Counted from the stretch's first letter, positions 48,076-60,315 are shown. The stretch: 64,000 nucleotides of DNA from Pachypanchax playfairii (GCA_006937955.1 SSNP01000025.1:4902761-4966760); one strand, 5' to 3'. Numbers and translations: made by a program. The notes: a model not told the origin generated them from the letters alone.

Positions 48076-51000
48076 TCAGTCCAGAGTGTCGACCTGATTG
48101 GGAAGAAGCAGGGGCAGCTCAATCCCAGCATGCTCCGCATCCAACAGATTGACAGCGTCTGTGGCAGTGGCAGGAGTGTGAGTGGGGTCAGAGGCTAGAG
48201 GTGAGGTGGGGTTGCTGCCAATGTTGGGTTCTCCTGAGTTGCGCAGGGAGATGGAGAGCGCTGGCGAGGGTCTTCTGGGCGATCTGGAGGAACAGCAGGG
48301 CAGGAGTTTTGCCAGAGCTCTTTTGAAGTCCCTCATGAACAGCGGGTAGATGATGGGGTTCATGGTGCTGTTACAGTAACCCAGCCAGGTGATGGCGTCA
48401 AACAGGGCAGGAGGGACACACTCGCACACCGCCTGGGTTCAAACAGGAAAAACATGCAGCTATTAAACATTTATTACTGGTAAATATTCAAATCTAAAAT
48501 CAGAAGCTGCTGAAGAAGACCGGTCTAGAGGACAGAAACCAGGTTTTCATGATAAACGCAACTAAATCCCACAATTTGATTTATCTACTTGTTGAATATT
48601 TTGTCTAAAAGGTCTTTTGCTATCACCAGAAAACACAAAAACTCAAATGGAAAGTGTTTAAAATTCCTAAGCCCGAGCCAAGTCACTGACATGCATGAAT
48701 GTACAAGTAATATGAGGAAAGAATTCACCATCAAAATAAGTATCAAGTGTGTTGAATCAGCAAATTTAAATTTAAAGCCAAATTTAACTGAAAATGACAC
48801 AAAAAAGAAGACATGTATATTTATTACAAGTCATTTCCTTTTTAAATAGTAACACTAACAGTTTCCATTTGCTCCTTAATGAAACTGATTCCCCATTTAT
48901 TTTCTAAAGGGTTATTTAACGTTAATATCTTCCGTTTGATTGTTAGGAACGCTGATCTTGAGTAGATCCACTCTGTTTAAAGAAAGACAGTGAAGGAGGA
49001 GACAGCTGTTAGAGTAGAGCTTCCAATATTATCAAGATGAGATAGGAAGGAGGTGGGAATGGGACAGAGATGGGGGGGTGTTTCACACACCACATTGAGT
49101 GTGAAAAGAAACGAGCATGTAGACAGTCAAGTCTCTGTGCAAGAGAAAAGCAAGAGGGCACAGATGGGAAATCAAAATGTCTAGATCATCTAAAGCTTCA
49201 AATACAGGACAAGTGTTATTACTTATTTAAATGAATCTGGGGTTTTGACTCGTTTAGTCTGGCAGAGGTTTTTCATGGCATTTCCTTGTTTCTTCGCTGA
49301 GTAATAAGTGTGTTTATTCAGTCTAATCAAACCCATATTAACAATGTCAGGAATATGCCAATTGTAAATGGTATTTTAGAAGAATGTTTGCTAGGCTTTG
49401 GAATGAGTCAGACATGTGAAGCTCAAATGCCACTTTATTTACTTGTTGGCTTGGTAAAGCTGTGACGACAAGGCTGGCCAATGCAAAAATAGCTCAGTCT
49501 CCAAGTGTTTTTCTCTCGATCTTTTATTCTTTATGAATTTATTCCTGTAAAGTCAGTAAATATATTTTCATCAAGTGTTTTTCACAGACAAATACTAAGT
49601 ACTAAAGTCATATGAAGTACAACAACTATTCAAAATAAACAAACATAAAAACTTAAATGAACAAAATTTGTTGCAGATATTTCTAGCAGTGATATATTAA
49701 TATTCCACATGAATGTAAAGTCAAAATGGACAGACTGAAATGTTATTGTGAGCCACATGAAAATAAATATTTACCTGTATAGTACACAGAACTGTAGCAT
49801 TCACTTGTTTCTACTTACCTGAGCCATGTTGGTGATGAAAAAGGGCAACCAAGCACTGAAGAAGAGTCCCAGTAGGACCCCCAGTGTGAGACTGGCCTTC
49901 AGTGCCCTCCGACCCTGTCTGTGAGCAAGACGCCGCTCACTGTTTGCAGACGGCTATGGACAGTAAAAAGAAAAAGTTCATCTAAGGCTCTAAATCAGAA
50001 ATTGTCTTTATCCACAGTAGGACTTTGCTTTGTTGATCTTTAGGGTCTCTTTGACTTGGAAACGACTTAACTGGTAGGATGAACCATCTTATATGTATTT
50101 CTAAGTTAGAAATAGACAAAATAAACAGTTTGATGTAAAGTTTTGTAAAATACAAATTGTCTTTCTTACGAGCTTTAGATTAGGAGATTAGTAGACTCAG
50201 TAAAACATTAGACTTATTCTAAACAATAAAATGTGTAGTTTAACATTTTGGTTCTAGTAGATATTAAGTTTGGGCAAATTATTTCACTTTTCCCTCTGCT
50301 TTGGTATTTAATGCTAAGATAAGCTAGATGCTAATAGTTGCATCATATGAAGGATGTCCTCTGCAACAAGAAAAAGTGCATTTTTTTAGCGTTATTAAAA
50401 CCATTTTTTGTGGAAATATAAATTATGTTTATTGTAATTTATGACTATTAGTTTTACAAAAGAAAATATTTCAAGCTTCAGAATTTGGTGGTTGACCTTC
50501 AAATGAATGGAGTAATTACTTAAATTAGGTTCTGTTCAAATTTTAAAGAGCCACAGATCATTTTCTAGATTATTTGAAGGGATACTGAGCTTTTCTCAGG
50601 TGTGGATTATGTGTACTCACTGCAGTATAATGTACTAGTGGTTAAGATCTGTATATACAGAAATGGCATGTTTAATATTTCCCATGCTACATTTTCTGAT
50701 ATACTGACTACACCTAATGTATTTGATTGTCTGAGAAATATTTTAGGGCTAAATATAACAGAGCCAGTCATCACCTTTTAAACTCATAAAAAGAAGTGTG
50801 TAACACATTCATCTTTGCAGACAGACACTAGAAAACCAATTTGTGCTGCATTATCTACGCTCTCTGGAGGTTTAGGCTCAATGGCATCTGCTACATTTAA
50901 ATAACAGCCTTTAACAGCACACCAAGGTCTTTGGAACATCAACAAAGTTTCACATTAATAGCTATTTTGGTGGGGCTATAGACTTTTTTAAAGTCTTACT

Positions 51001-52251
51001 GAGAAAGTAATAAAAAAGTTATTTCAAGGTCAATGTTCCTGCTTTCATTGGTTGAAGGAAAGTCAGTCTCTGGTCTTGCTGATTTTTTTTATATTATATT
51101 AAGAAATGGCATGACACATGTTTAAGTATGTGTGGGAAAACCGCTATGTGGTGCCTTTAAAATGTCAAGGTAAATGCACATTTCAGATAGAAAGCGTCTC
51201 TTCTCCAAAGCTTAACTCCTACTAGTTAAAGGTCAAGGTGTCTTTTCAGCATCCCTGATGAATTTCAACATGCACAGAAGAAAATGTCCTGTGTATATTA
51301 AAAGCCATGGTCAGTCCTCTGCTGTGGCTGTTTATTCTTTCTTACCAGAAGGTTTTGTGACATTTGAGGTCCTTGATGACTGTAGTCATATCCATCCAGC
51401 TGAGCTGGCCTTGCACCAACACTTGGTGAAGGAGGCCGAGAAGGTTCTCCAAATGAAGGATGTGGGTGTGGAGGGTGGCTCAGTGCTGCAACTCTCTTTG
51501 CCTGTCTTCGTGCAGCCAGAAGGATCCGACAGTAGGTGAAGCAAATGGCGCTGGATGGCAGAAAGAAGGTAAGCACGGATGCCACCAGCGCAAAGGGCAG
51601 GGTGACCTGCAGGCGGCACTGAAAGGAGACGCCTCCTGATGGCGACAGCTGAAAGTAGGACTCTGGGTACAGTTTTTCAGAGCTGATGTTACCAGTGCTG
51701 ACCTCAGGAATCAGTAAATATTCCCTCCTGTGGCCCAAACTGTGCCATTTCATTTCAATGGGCAGGAATGAAGCCAACGCTGCCAACCCCCAAGCAGCTC
51801 CTACCAAAATTAATGCACGAGGTGGGGTCATCCTCTGCTTGTACCGCAGTGGTGAGATGATGAAGAGGTAACGGTCCAGGCTGATTACACACAGGTTGAG
51901 GATGGATGCACTGCAGCACATTACATCAAAACAAAGCCAAACTGGACAAAAAGCAGGCCACAACACCCAAGCCCCACACAGCACGTTGAGCATCGCTGGG
52001 GGCATGACCACCAACGCCACCATCAGGTCTGAGAAGAACAAAGAGACTAGGAAGCAGTTTGAGGTGCAGCGCAGAGAGCGATGGGCAAACACCAAAGCAA
52101 TCAGCAACATGTTGCCACAGATTGTCATGAGGATGATGACAGTCAACATGAAGGCCAACAACCACGGGCCACTGCTGGTGATGTTCCAGTCACCGGTGGT
52201 GGGTGAACTGTTGTAGCTTCCCACGGAGGCAGACAAGTGAGAGTCAGTCAT
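48076..52251 (-). CDS. htr6: 5-hydroxytryptamine (serotonin) receptor 6
   Basis: Class A GPCR, Gs-coupled serotonin receptor of neurons (family knowledge). Exons 52251-51346, 49953-49819, 48432-48076 total 1398 nt, 465 aa (human 440). Three coding exons, introns in phase 0. Seven TM segments; visible landmarks are N47 (GNMLL), D75 (SDLMVAL), amine-binding D109 (FDVMCCSAS), DRY 126-128, WLPFF in TM6 and NPIIY 372-376 in TM7. C102 and C212 are placed for the usual disulphide. N-terminal sequons lie at N14 and N23. ECL2 is far longer than in human HTR6 (residues about 178-211), with an extra NIS sequon at N188. The start ATG has a strong Kozak context (GCCACCATG). A plausible 5' UTR acceptor sits just upstream. 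Introns of about 1.4 kb each hold nothing recognisable. Confidence 0.96.
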
Positions 52252-52284
52252 GGTGGCAGCTGGCAGTGATCAATGAATCAGCTC
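52252..52284 (-). other. htr6: htr6 5' UTR segment, with a candidate upstream leader exon
   Basis: An acceptor (minus CATTTCAG before 52284) lies 33 nt upstream of the start codon. A matching donor (AAG|GTATGT) ends a possible leader exon at 52743. This two-part leader is inferred from splice signals only. Confidence 0.4.
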
Positions 52285-52743
52285 CTGAAATGCTACTCAG
52301 TTTTACTAACTAATAACATTACCGTCCAGTCTCTACTCACTGTTACTAAATGGTTCTCCTTCCATGTAAAAGCCCCCACTTAATGGATCTTATTGATGAG
52401 AGTCAAAGCCATCCAAGTCCTTCTTTCTTCAAGGATAAATATTTCCATATTGGCAGGAATCCCTCCAAGTGGAGTGGGCTCACCTCCAAAGTCCACAGAT
52501 GATGGTTCAAAACCCCCAAACTGTTTTCACTCATCTCTCTTTTCTGGCCAGCAGCATGTCTCTTGTTTTATCCACCGCTAAGAGCCTGAATGAGCCATTC
52601 GATGGCTGACAGAGAGGTTTTAAGCTGCATGCCACGGTGATGACAGGCACTGGAGGAGGGCACAAAGAGAAATAAGCTTTTACTACTCAAGCTGTGCTGA
52701 GGAGATGACCCATTGAACAGGGAGAAATTCTCAGAAACATACC

Positions 52744-54321
52744 TTTTCTAAGTCCTTTGCCGAGCTGGAGCTCCTCTGTCAGACAAAAGTCCCTTTATTC
52801 TAGGATACAGTGAAGAGGAGCGAAAAACAACTTGAAAACTCTGAAACAAACACCAGCAAGCAGGGCTCTGTTCAGAAGTGCTCCACAGGTATTATGGTCC
52901 TTGTGATGTCGCATCCCTCGCTACTGTTAAGCCCCGTGGCGACCACTCCAGCGTGTCTCCCAGCTGGAGCGCACAGATACTGAGAACGAGCGTGTCAAAG
53001 CATTGAGCATTGAGCATAACCATGCACAATCACAGCCGAGATATGCTAATTCTGCATCATAGGAACTGTGTGGGTGGTCTTTCTCCTTGTTTGGTTGGAG
53101 TCTTTTTTATCTACTTTAGTATCACTATTTCCAGGTTTTTAAAGGATTTTCTCTTTAATAATGGATAATGTTTTCTTGTATGTGTAAAATTTAAAGAGGA
53201 CACATTAAAAGTTAAAAATTTCCAAAGGATTTTAAAAACTGGATGTATTAAAAATAGCATTTTCATCCTTATTATTCCAACAGGAGCAGGTCATCGTGCA
53301 TGCTTGTTTTAATATTACTAAACTTGAAAATTTGTCATCTGATTTTTTAATTATTCAGTCCTGTAACAATTGACAAATGTAAGTGTATTTCCCCTTGAGT
53401 TGCACTGTGAATTTTGTGCTTAGAATAAACATTTTGGGAAACATTTAAGCAGGTAATGTCCTCGAGCTGTTGTATTTGGAGTGTTATGACCATTTGCTTA
53501 ATTTATGAAGTATTTTGCAAAAGAAAAGTTGAATGCTTTTTAAATAGATTTAACCATTTGAAATATTCTGCAATTTGTTAAAAAAAAACTCAAAAACAAG
53601 ACATTAGTTGTACTTTTACTGGAATGCAAAGCTCAGTTTTGGCAGTTAAACTTATTCTTACCTGAATGAGATTTGTGATTATCTTAAGTTTTACTACTAA
53701 CTGAGTATCTTTTCATGTATCGCTGCAATGATTAATAAAAAAATAAGCTCCGATGCCTGAAAGAATGCTCTAGACCCATAACCTATCAGCCTTCCTGTGT
53801 GGCGTTTGTATGTTCTCCTGATGTGTGGGTTTTCTCCTGATGCTCTGCCTACGGGTCGCTCATTTTTCAGACCCTCATTCTGTAAATTCTGGTAACCAAG
53901 ACTGCAACTGAAGCCTATTTTTCTACATAAGTTACTTTTTTCCACATGTCTAAAAACTGTTTTACTACAAATGATCTCATTTAAAAAATGTAAATATATA
54001 AGAAATAAGAAATATCTGTTGAACATATTGTTACTGCATAACTTGATTCCCTTCAATTCTCTTTCCCCTCAATGCTGACTAATCTTCATCACCCCCCATC
54101 TGCCATTTCAGATGAGCTGCTGCGGAGCTTCTGACCCCCACATCAAGCCCACATCCTTATGGATTAGCAGTTGGAATCGCACCCCATTTCTCATCGCCGG
54201 CTTTGAGGAAACGACTTCCATGATTTGTTTATTTTAATCAAGTATTGTATTCATTCTGTTTACTAAAAGCATGTTAAAAACACATCACAACACCAAGATT
54301 TGTTATTTCAGTTCTGATCAT
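52744..54321. other. Region between the htr6 leader and the micos10 3' end
   Basis: No coding exon recognised. It should include the htr6 promoter (near 52.8-53.1 kb). A decayed repeat lies at 53758-53850. The 119-codon minus frame at 53697-54056 overlaps that repeat and has no family resemblance. Confidence 0.45.
53758..53850. repeat. Degenerate teleost interspersed repeat
   Basis: Contains CCTGTGTGGCGTTTGTATG, TTCTCCTGATG and GTGGGTTTTCTCC. This is a mutated form of the widespread fish repeat segment normally reading TGTGTGGAGTTTGCATGTTC and GTGGGTTTTCTCCGGG. Probably the other part of the same repeat family as 23717-23820 (from memory). Confidence 0.5.
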
Positions 54322-54327
54322 TTTATT
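54322..54327 (-). terminator. micos10: Candidate micos10 poly(A) signal (AATAAA)
   Basis: Plus-strand TTTATT, read AATAAA on the minus strand, about 155 bp beyond the micos10 stop. A sensible distance for a short 3' UTR. Confidence 0.55.
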
Positions 54328-54482
54328 AAATAAACACACCTGATCAGGTAGATAAAAATCATACAGGCAATGGGAGGATCATTCATTAGGAGTCATGAAT
54401 CAAACTGTAGAATAGTGCAAATGGTGACACTCCCACGAAAAAAAAAATGATTGCAAAAATAAAAACACTTGATGACTTGCAG

Positions 54483-55987
54483 CTACTGCTCCTGCAAAGA
54501 AATAAAATGCCAAAAATCCTGATTTACTCAAAACAATAACACAGTATAGTTTTTATTTGATTATTCTTAACTTTTAGTGTCATGCAAAAAGCTTTTATTT
54601 TATGGGCAACTCTCTAAATATGCAAACATTCCCCACTAATCAACTTATCATGCTTCCAGTTCTACTCTGAAATAAATTCAGATCCCACAAAGTTTAGAGT
54701 TGGAGAAAACAAAGACGCGTCAGCTGATATAAAAGTTGTTACAATTCAAACAAATCAAATCACTGACCTTTTTGCTTCTGTGTAGCAGATAATGGGACCT
54801 CAAGTCATTCTGACAGTTGGCGTACGCCATGCCCAATCCGGCTCCTGAGCCCAAGGAAATGGGCCACGTGTGTCCTTCAAATCAGAAAGATCCTTTACAT
54901 CTTCTCAAACAGTGAGATAAACACACTGAGACCACAACATACATGGTGAGTTTAAGTCTTCTCTCACTAGTGTATGTTCTCAAATTTAAATTAGACTTTG
55001 GTTTAATACTGATATGCTTAATGTGCCTGTAGGATAGGCAGTTTCTTAATTTATGTTGAACTGTGTGTTCAGTTTAAATACATTAAAAAGATAACTTCAT
55101 GAATCTGTTCAGGACAGAGAGACTCCTGACAGAGTTAAATACAAAGTTTAAGATGGAAAATAGAAACCCAAATCAACTGAAATTACTTACGTTTGAAGAA
55201 CAGGACAGAAAACACTATTCCTAATCCCAGCCCGGTACCTGAAACACACAAACCAAAGTTTTCGAGCAAAATTAGCAATTTATTTAAACAGCCACGGTTT
55301 GACTCGCTGCTTTATTTTACACATATTTAATTGATTTGTAACAGATCACCGGATTTTTGTTTTAATATGAGTATATATCCCCAAATATTCACCAATGCAC
55401 AACGCAAATTAGTATTTTTCTACATTTCCCCTGCAAGTAGATGAGTTTGGTGTTCATTTATCTACAGGTCTAAAGGAACTTACAAAGACCTGGTTTAATT
55501 CAGCCAACTAATCCTGCCAGAAATGTAAAATTAGAGCCACAAATAAAACAATACAGAATCATACTGTATGTTTGTCTTTTGTTTAAATGGCTTAGTGGAA
55601 AAACCAGATGAAGTAAATCCATATAATCAATTAATACTTTACAATAAACGTTTCGACTGGTGTTCTTTCCAGATAGAAGATTATGAAGGAAAAGCAACAA
55701 ATATGTGATTTTGGTTAAATCGGCTATTATATTTATTTCAAATTAAATGCACAAATCGCGTATGTTTCACTGGTCATTTTGGTTGTCCTTTGCTGCTAGC
55801 TAGTTAGCCCTTCGCTCACTCAATGACAGATGTGCATTCCAGTAAAAAAAAAGATGCTGCATATTGAGTCATTTTCTCACGATAGTACGGTGACGTCAAA
55901 GCTAATCACTCAACATTATTTACCCATTTTAATGACACCATCTGCAAGGCATCGGTCCCATTTTTTACCGAGCTCCTTCTCAGACAT
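54483..55987 (-). CDS. micos10: MICOS complex subunit MIC10 (MINOS1)
   Basis: Small inner-mitochondrial-membrane protein that oligomerises to bend membranes at crista junctions (known role). Exons 55987-55924, 55238-55191, 54874-54768, 54491-54483 total 228 nt, 75 aa (human 78). The N-terminus MSEKELGKKWDRCLAD matches the family. Two short membrane segments carry the glycine-rich motifs GTGLGLGIVFS and SLGSGAGLGMAY, the known oligomerisation motifs. The final coding piece is only GAG CAG TAG, giving a C-terminal KKEQ that parallels the human KEQEQ end. If that splice were skipped, the frame would read on past KK into an unconserved tail ending near 54718. Linkage to htr6 and tmco4 matches human 1p36.13. 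Confidence 0.95.
55891..55898. promoter_or_regulatory. micos10: CRE palindrome TGACGTCA in micos10 intron 1
   Basis: Perfect cAMP-response-element consensus 26 bp downstream of the first micos10 exon, close to the promoter. Known binding site for CREB/ATF factors; function here is inferred. Confidence 0.5.
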
Positions 55988-56105
55988 GCTTCGCTCCAGG
56001 CTAAAAGTGCAACTCTGGTGTTGCGTTCATGTGCTGCTGGAAATATACAAGTTGTAGGAACTGAACGCAGAAAAACGAGAACATTTCGAGGATAACATCT
56101 ATCAG

Positions 56106-56111
56106 TTTATT
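56106..56111 (-). terminator. sike1: Candidate sike1 poly(A) signal (AATAAA)
   Basis: Minus-strand AATAAA about 950 bp after the sike1 stop and only about 120 bp upstream of the micos10 start codon. If used, sike1 transcripts would end at or in the micos10 promoter. The sequence 56112-57056 between it and the sike1 stop shows no coding signal and would be 3' UTR. Confidence 0.45.
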
Positions 56112-57056
56112 GCATCATTGATAACATGTTATCAAACAGATGTTATTGAAAAAACATTTGTGAAGGTTTCTTAATGACTAACGAAGTTTTCACTTGAAAT
56201 AATCAATGTAAGACATTTCTAAACGCCTCAAATTTACAATCGCAACAGCGTATTGTCGCCCCCTTGTGGTGACGCCCAAATACTTCCAGAGACTTATTAT
56301 GAAAAAAAATAACATTTTATGTTACAAAGTTTTAAAGTTGATTTTTTTTTACACAAATCATTACATTGCCACTTAACAGATTAACTGATTTCCTGAGATG
56401 ATATTTTACAGTTTATGACAAGATACAGCACACAAGCACATATCACACAAAAGGTTTTTACCATTTGAAAATGTTTCTGCTAACAAAGATGTGCCATCAG
56501 TTGCTACACATTTAATCTGCATTCAAATCTGAAAACTGTCTTAAACAGATAAATCCTGTCATACAACTAAAAACTATCAAATTCTTTAATTCAATGACTC
56601 TTTTAAAAACTTTCCAGGGTCACTTCTCAGCTGGCAAATTGTTTATGAAAGATAGTAGTTATTTTTTTGGCACTAAGCAGAGTCAGAATAAGCTTTCTAA
56701 CAGGGGAAGGTGTTTTACTCTGTGTGTTTATGTCTCAGTAACCAGCAGAGGTTAAACCAAAAAAATAGAAACAGAGATCTTACAGAATAAATCGGGCCAA
56801 TACAAAAATACATCCCTTTCACCTTCACCTCAGTTTAATGATAAACATTAAATACATTTGTGAAATCCAAAACAGATTATTCACACTCCCTGTTTATGTG
56901 GATTTTACACCAACATTACTGCAGGGATTATACTTTAACTGACATTTCATAAAATAAGCTTTGTGACTGCATTCCATGTATAACAAGAAACCCACTGTCC
57001 CGGTTTTCTTGGACTTTTTCCCCACCGAATCAAAGCTGAAACTGAAGTTTTTCTCA

Positions 57057-59599
57057 TCACTCACTGGTGACTGCCTGTGGGGAATGTTCCCACACTGCAG
57101 TTGGGGTTGATGGCTGATTGGTTTCTTCACTCCCGATCTTCAAAGATTCCTTGCTGATGGCCAAAAGGTCTCTTAGTTCCTTATTTTCAATCTGAAGGAG
57201 GCAGAATAACCAAATGTAATATTATCATCACAAACACTGATATATAAAGTAAAATGTTTCTGTTTTTTTCCTCCACAAAGATGTCAACATTTCTGATCTC
57301 TCAAAGCTAGAGATATTTTGGGGCAAGTACAGAGTTATCAGAGTTATTGTACAAGTCTAATTCTACAAAAAGCTGGTTTATGGTAATAATTTATAAATTT
57401 TTTTTCAGAAATCCATATTTATAGATCGATTTGATAACAAGAGAGACCATAGTGTTGTATCAAAGTTCAGTTTTTAGAAATTCTCATATCAGAGGTGGGA
57501 TTAAATCAAAGCTTCTGACTCACCTCCAGTTGAGCAAGCCGCTCTCGAACAGAGCAGTAGTGCTGATCATCAACTTGCATGGCTTTTCTCATCACCTGGC
57601 CCATCTCACATATCCGCCCCACCTGGCTTTGCACCTCCTGGAAAAGAACCCGAAACCCAAAACCCTGTTCAAACCTGTGACATTTTTCCTTTTAAAAGCT
57701 TGTTTATGAACAAGGAGGCAAATCGTGCAAAGAAAGCTGATTTACTTTAACATGGTCTTTGTGCAGATTAAGCACTGGTTTGGTGTCCAGCTCCTTCTTT
57801 GCCATCATTAGCTGGAGCATCTGTTTCCGATATCGACCCATAATAAGTTCTAGTGTGTACTGGTGTTCTTCAAGAGACAGCCATAATTCTACACAGTCAA
57901 TAGAAAAGAGTGAAGCTATAAATATGAACTATAAATTATAAAAATCCCAAGAATAGACTGAAGGAGTTTTACCTTTATTTTCTTGCTGTAGTTCTTTGAT
58001 CTGAGTGTTTTCCTGTGTCAGAAGGATGTGAGGCTTGTATTTTGTGAGCTCTTGAATTTCTGAGTTATCTTCTGTATGCTGCGACAAGAAAAAGAAACGT
58101 TTTTTTAAAAAGTGTCTTGACTTGGAGTCACTTCACCAATTCTGGCCACTTCTTAGAAACTAATATGAAACTCTGTCTTTCTTTGAGTTTTTGTGGAAAG
58201 AAAAAGGAATCAAACTTATGATAAACTAAACTGTACACTAATTTTGTGGATTTGAAAACTATATCTTGAGAAAATTAAGTAAACTGCTGAAATTAATGAC
58301 TTTTTGACAATGAAAATGAAAGAAAATCATGAGAAAACAATCACTTCATCTAGGTTTTATGCTCAGAGGTTGGGTATTCTCTTTTTTCTTATTCATCTTT
58401 TCGCTTAAATCACAAACATAGCAAAAATAAAAAAACTGTAAAAATAGTAGAGATAGTAGAGATGTAAAAAATGAGTTGTGTAAATTGGATTATTCACCAG
58501 AGGTGCTGCTAAAGTGGTGCATGGAAAAACATCTCCAACATAAAAAGATCTGAGTGATGTTCTCCATCTCCACTGGGGATTTATTTCACATTAAGGAAAT
58601 ATTGATTCTTCTGATTCCAGCCTTTTATGTTCTGTAGTCGATTATCTTATTAAAATATCAATATTTTAGTAATTTGAAGTAAATATGTAGTTTATCATCA
58701 ACAGTATATTTGTCTAAATCATGCCCAGTTGGTCAGAACTACTTTTCCGTCTGCCAACCAAAATGTGTGATGGTTCAATGTAAATGCAGAAGGATGTTTC
58801 TCTTCTCTCTCCTGTTGCTGCAGCAAACTTTCAATCAGCTGGAACTGATACAGCAATGATGCAGTGTGACATGTAGGAAGACTGTGAGGTAAAAAAAATC
58901 TAAAAATAAATCATAAGGCAGAATGTAAAGACGCCATGATCAAAAGGAGAGAAGGGAGCAGCTGGGAGCAAAAATAGGAGCAGATTCAAAAGGGAAACTT
59001 TAAATATTGTTTTTAAACAAAATCCTTTGAATAAGAGAAAATATGAGGAAATTATTTCTTTTTTTTTCCAGGAAGCCTAATCAGTGTAAATGCTGAACTT
59101 TTTAGTTAACATGTTCTGAAGCATTTGGAGATAAACATGTTCAAATGTGTCACTTTATAAACAACTTCTAATTTTATTGTGTGAGTTTAATGTTCATAAT
59201 TAAAGCAGAAAAAACAAGTGGACTATGTTGTGTTATGTATAAAAGCTAATCTTAAAAAAACTACTTGATGTAAAATTTTGAAACACAATATTTTTGAGCC
59301 AAGTATCAGATCGGTATCACCTGAATTTAATTGGGATCAGAGTGGAAATTAAATCAGGGGTATCGTACATCATGTAGCTCCCAGTAATCAATGACTCTGG
59401 AAAAGCGCTTGTTGTCTGTAATAGGTTTAAAACAGCTCACCTTGTCTGGCAAAGCGTTTCCCACCTCCTTCATACCCTGCACCCTTTGGCCGAGGGCCCC
59501 GGACTGCTCTATCAGTCCCTCGGCAGCCGTGTCATGCTCTTTTAACCTTTCCAAAAGGGTCCGAGCGTCGCACAACACTTTCTCGAAAGTACAGGCCAT
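57057..59599 (-). CDS. sike1: Suppressor of IKBKE 1
   Basis: Coiled-coil protein that binds IKBKE and TBK1 and restrains TLR3/RIG-I-triggered interferon signalling; also a STRIPAK-associated cytoskeletal partner (family knowledge). Exons 59599-59441, 58078-57973, 57888-57746, 57637-57524, 57191-57057 total 657 nt, 218 aa (human 207). The N-terminus MACTFEKVLCDARTLLERL and the segment GNALPDK favour SIKE1 over its paralogue FGFR1OP2. The middle (ENTQIKELQQENK, LELIMGRYRKQMLQLM, RICEMGQVMRKAMQVDD) is the conserved coiled-coil core. The C-terminus is longer and divergent. Transcribed divergently from the presumed csde1 gene, tail of sike1 facing micos10. Confidence 0.95.
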
Positions 59600-60170
59600 T
59601 TGACAAATCGTTTAACGTTAACTTCAAAATACCTGTTTCAAGCAAAACACCACGTAGCTTACGCGCCAACACATTCGATGTATTTACAGAAATTTGCTCA
59701 TATCGTTTCAGAATCCGTTTAATAATCTCCAAACAGACAGAAAATGAACTAAACAAACTAAAAATACAAGTAAAATCTGTCTTATTTTTGCTTGTGATCC
59801 CTGCTAGGAACATTAACGTTACATCCGGTAAGTTACCGGAAAAGAATTATCACTCACGTGACGTCAAACATTGCGTGCTTTCTGCAGCTATCAAAATAAA
59901 ATAACTAGTATAGTGATGTTTTTGTTGAGATCTTAAAGACATACGTCTGTATTTGTTTATATTTCACCTATTTTGTTTACTTTTTTGAAGGAGGGCCTTA
60001 GTTTTGAAAAAAAAAAAAAAAACAGTTGCAAAACAGAATTTAAGTGATCATGTATAGTCCTGTTAATAAATGAGTATTAATTAAAATATAGTCATTCATG
60101 TTGCTTTAGATGTGTATTACGTTTAGGAACATAGCTGAGTTGCGTAAATGTACCGTTGCAGAATAACTGC
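59600..60170. promoter_or_regulatory. Divergent promoter region between sike1 and the csde1-like gene
   Basis: Contains a 17-bp perfect palindrome TCCGGTAAGTTACCGGA (59824-59840), whose right half overlaps an ETS-type ACCGGAA site. A composite CACGTG E-box overlapping a full CRE TGACGTCA follows (59855-59866). Such clusters are typical of housekeeping bidirectional promoters. An A-run at about 60008-60022 interrupts it. No TATA box seen. Start sites are not resolved. Confidence 0.6.
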
Positions 60171-60315
60171 GTTTCCCATGAAGCCTTGCGTGATCACCCA
60201 GCTGCAGAAGCTTCGCCTTCGTTTGTCAAATATCGCGGGAGCCGTCTCCCTTATCACTACGTAATGTGCCGTGCTGCTTTTAGCGGCGCTGGTGACAGTG
60301 CTAAAAGCTGTTGGG
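60171..60315 (+). other. csde1: Candidate non-coding exon 1 of the csde1-like gene
   Basis: GC-richer sequence with a CGCGGGAG element and a good donor (GTTGGG|GTGAGA) at 60315. The 5' limit is a guess. The intron that follows (60316-62229) shows only short unfamiliar frames. Confidence 0.4.

Noticed and set aside
51896..52216. 106-codon plus-strand frame
   Set aside because: Antisense to htr6 exon 1.
53697..54056. 119-codon minus-strand frame
   Set aside because: Overlaps the decayed interspersed repeat at 53758-53850 and shows no domain.
57057..59599. FGFR1OP2 as alternative identity for sike1
   Set aside because: The paralogue shares the N-terminal pattern, but GNALPDK, the overall length and the csde1-side linkage fit SIKE1 better.
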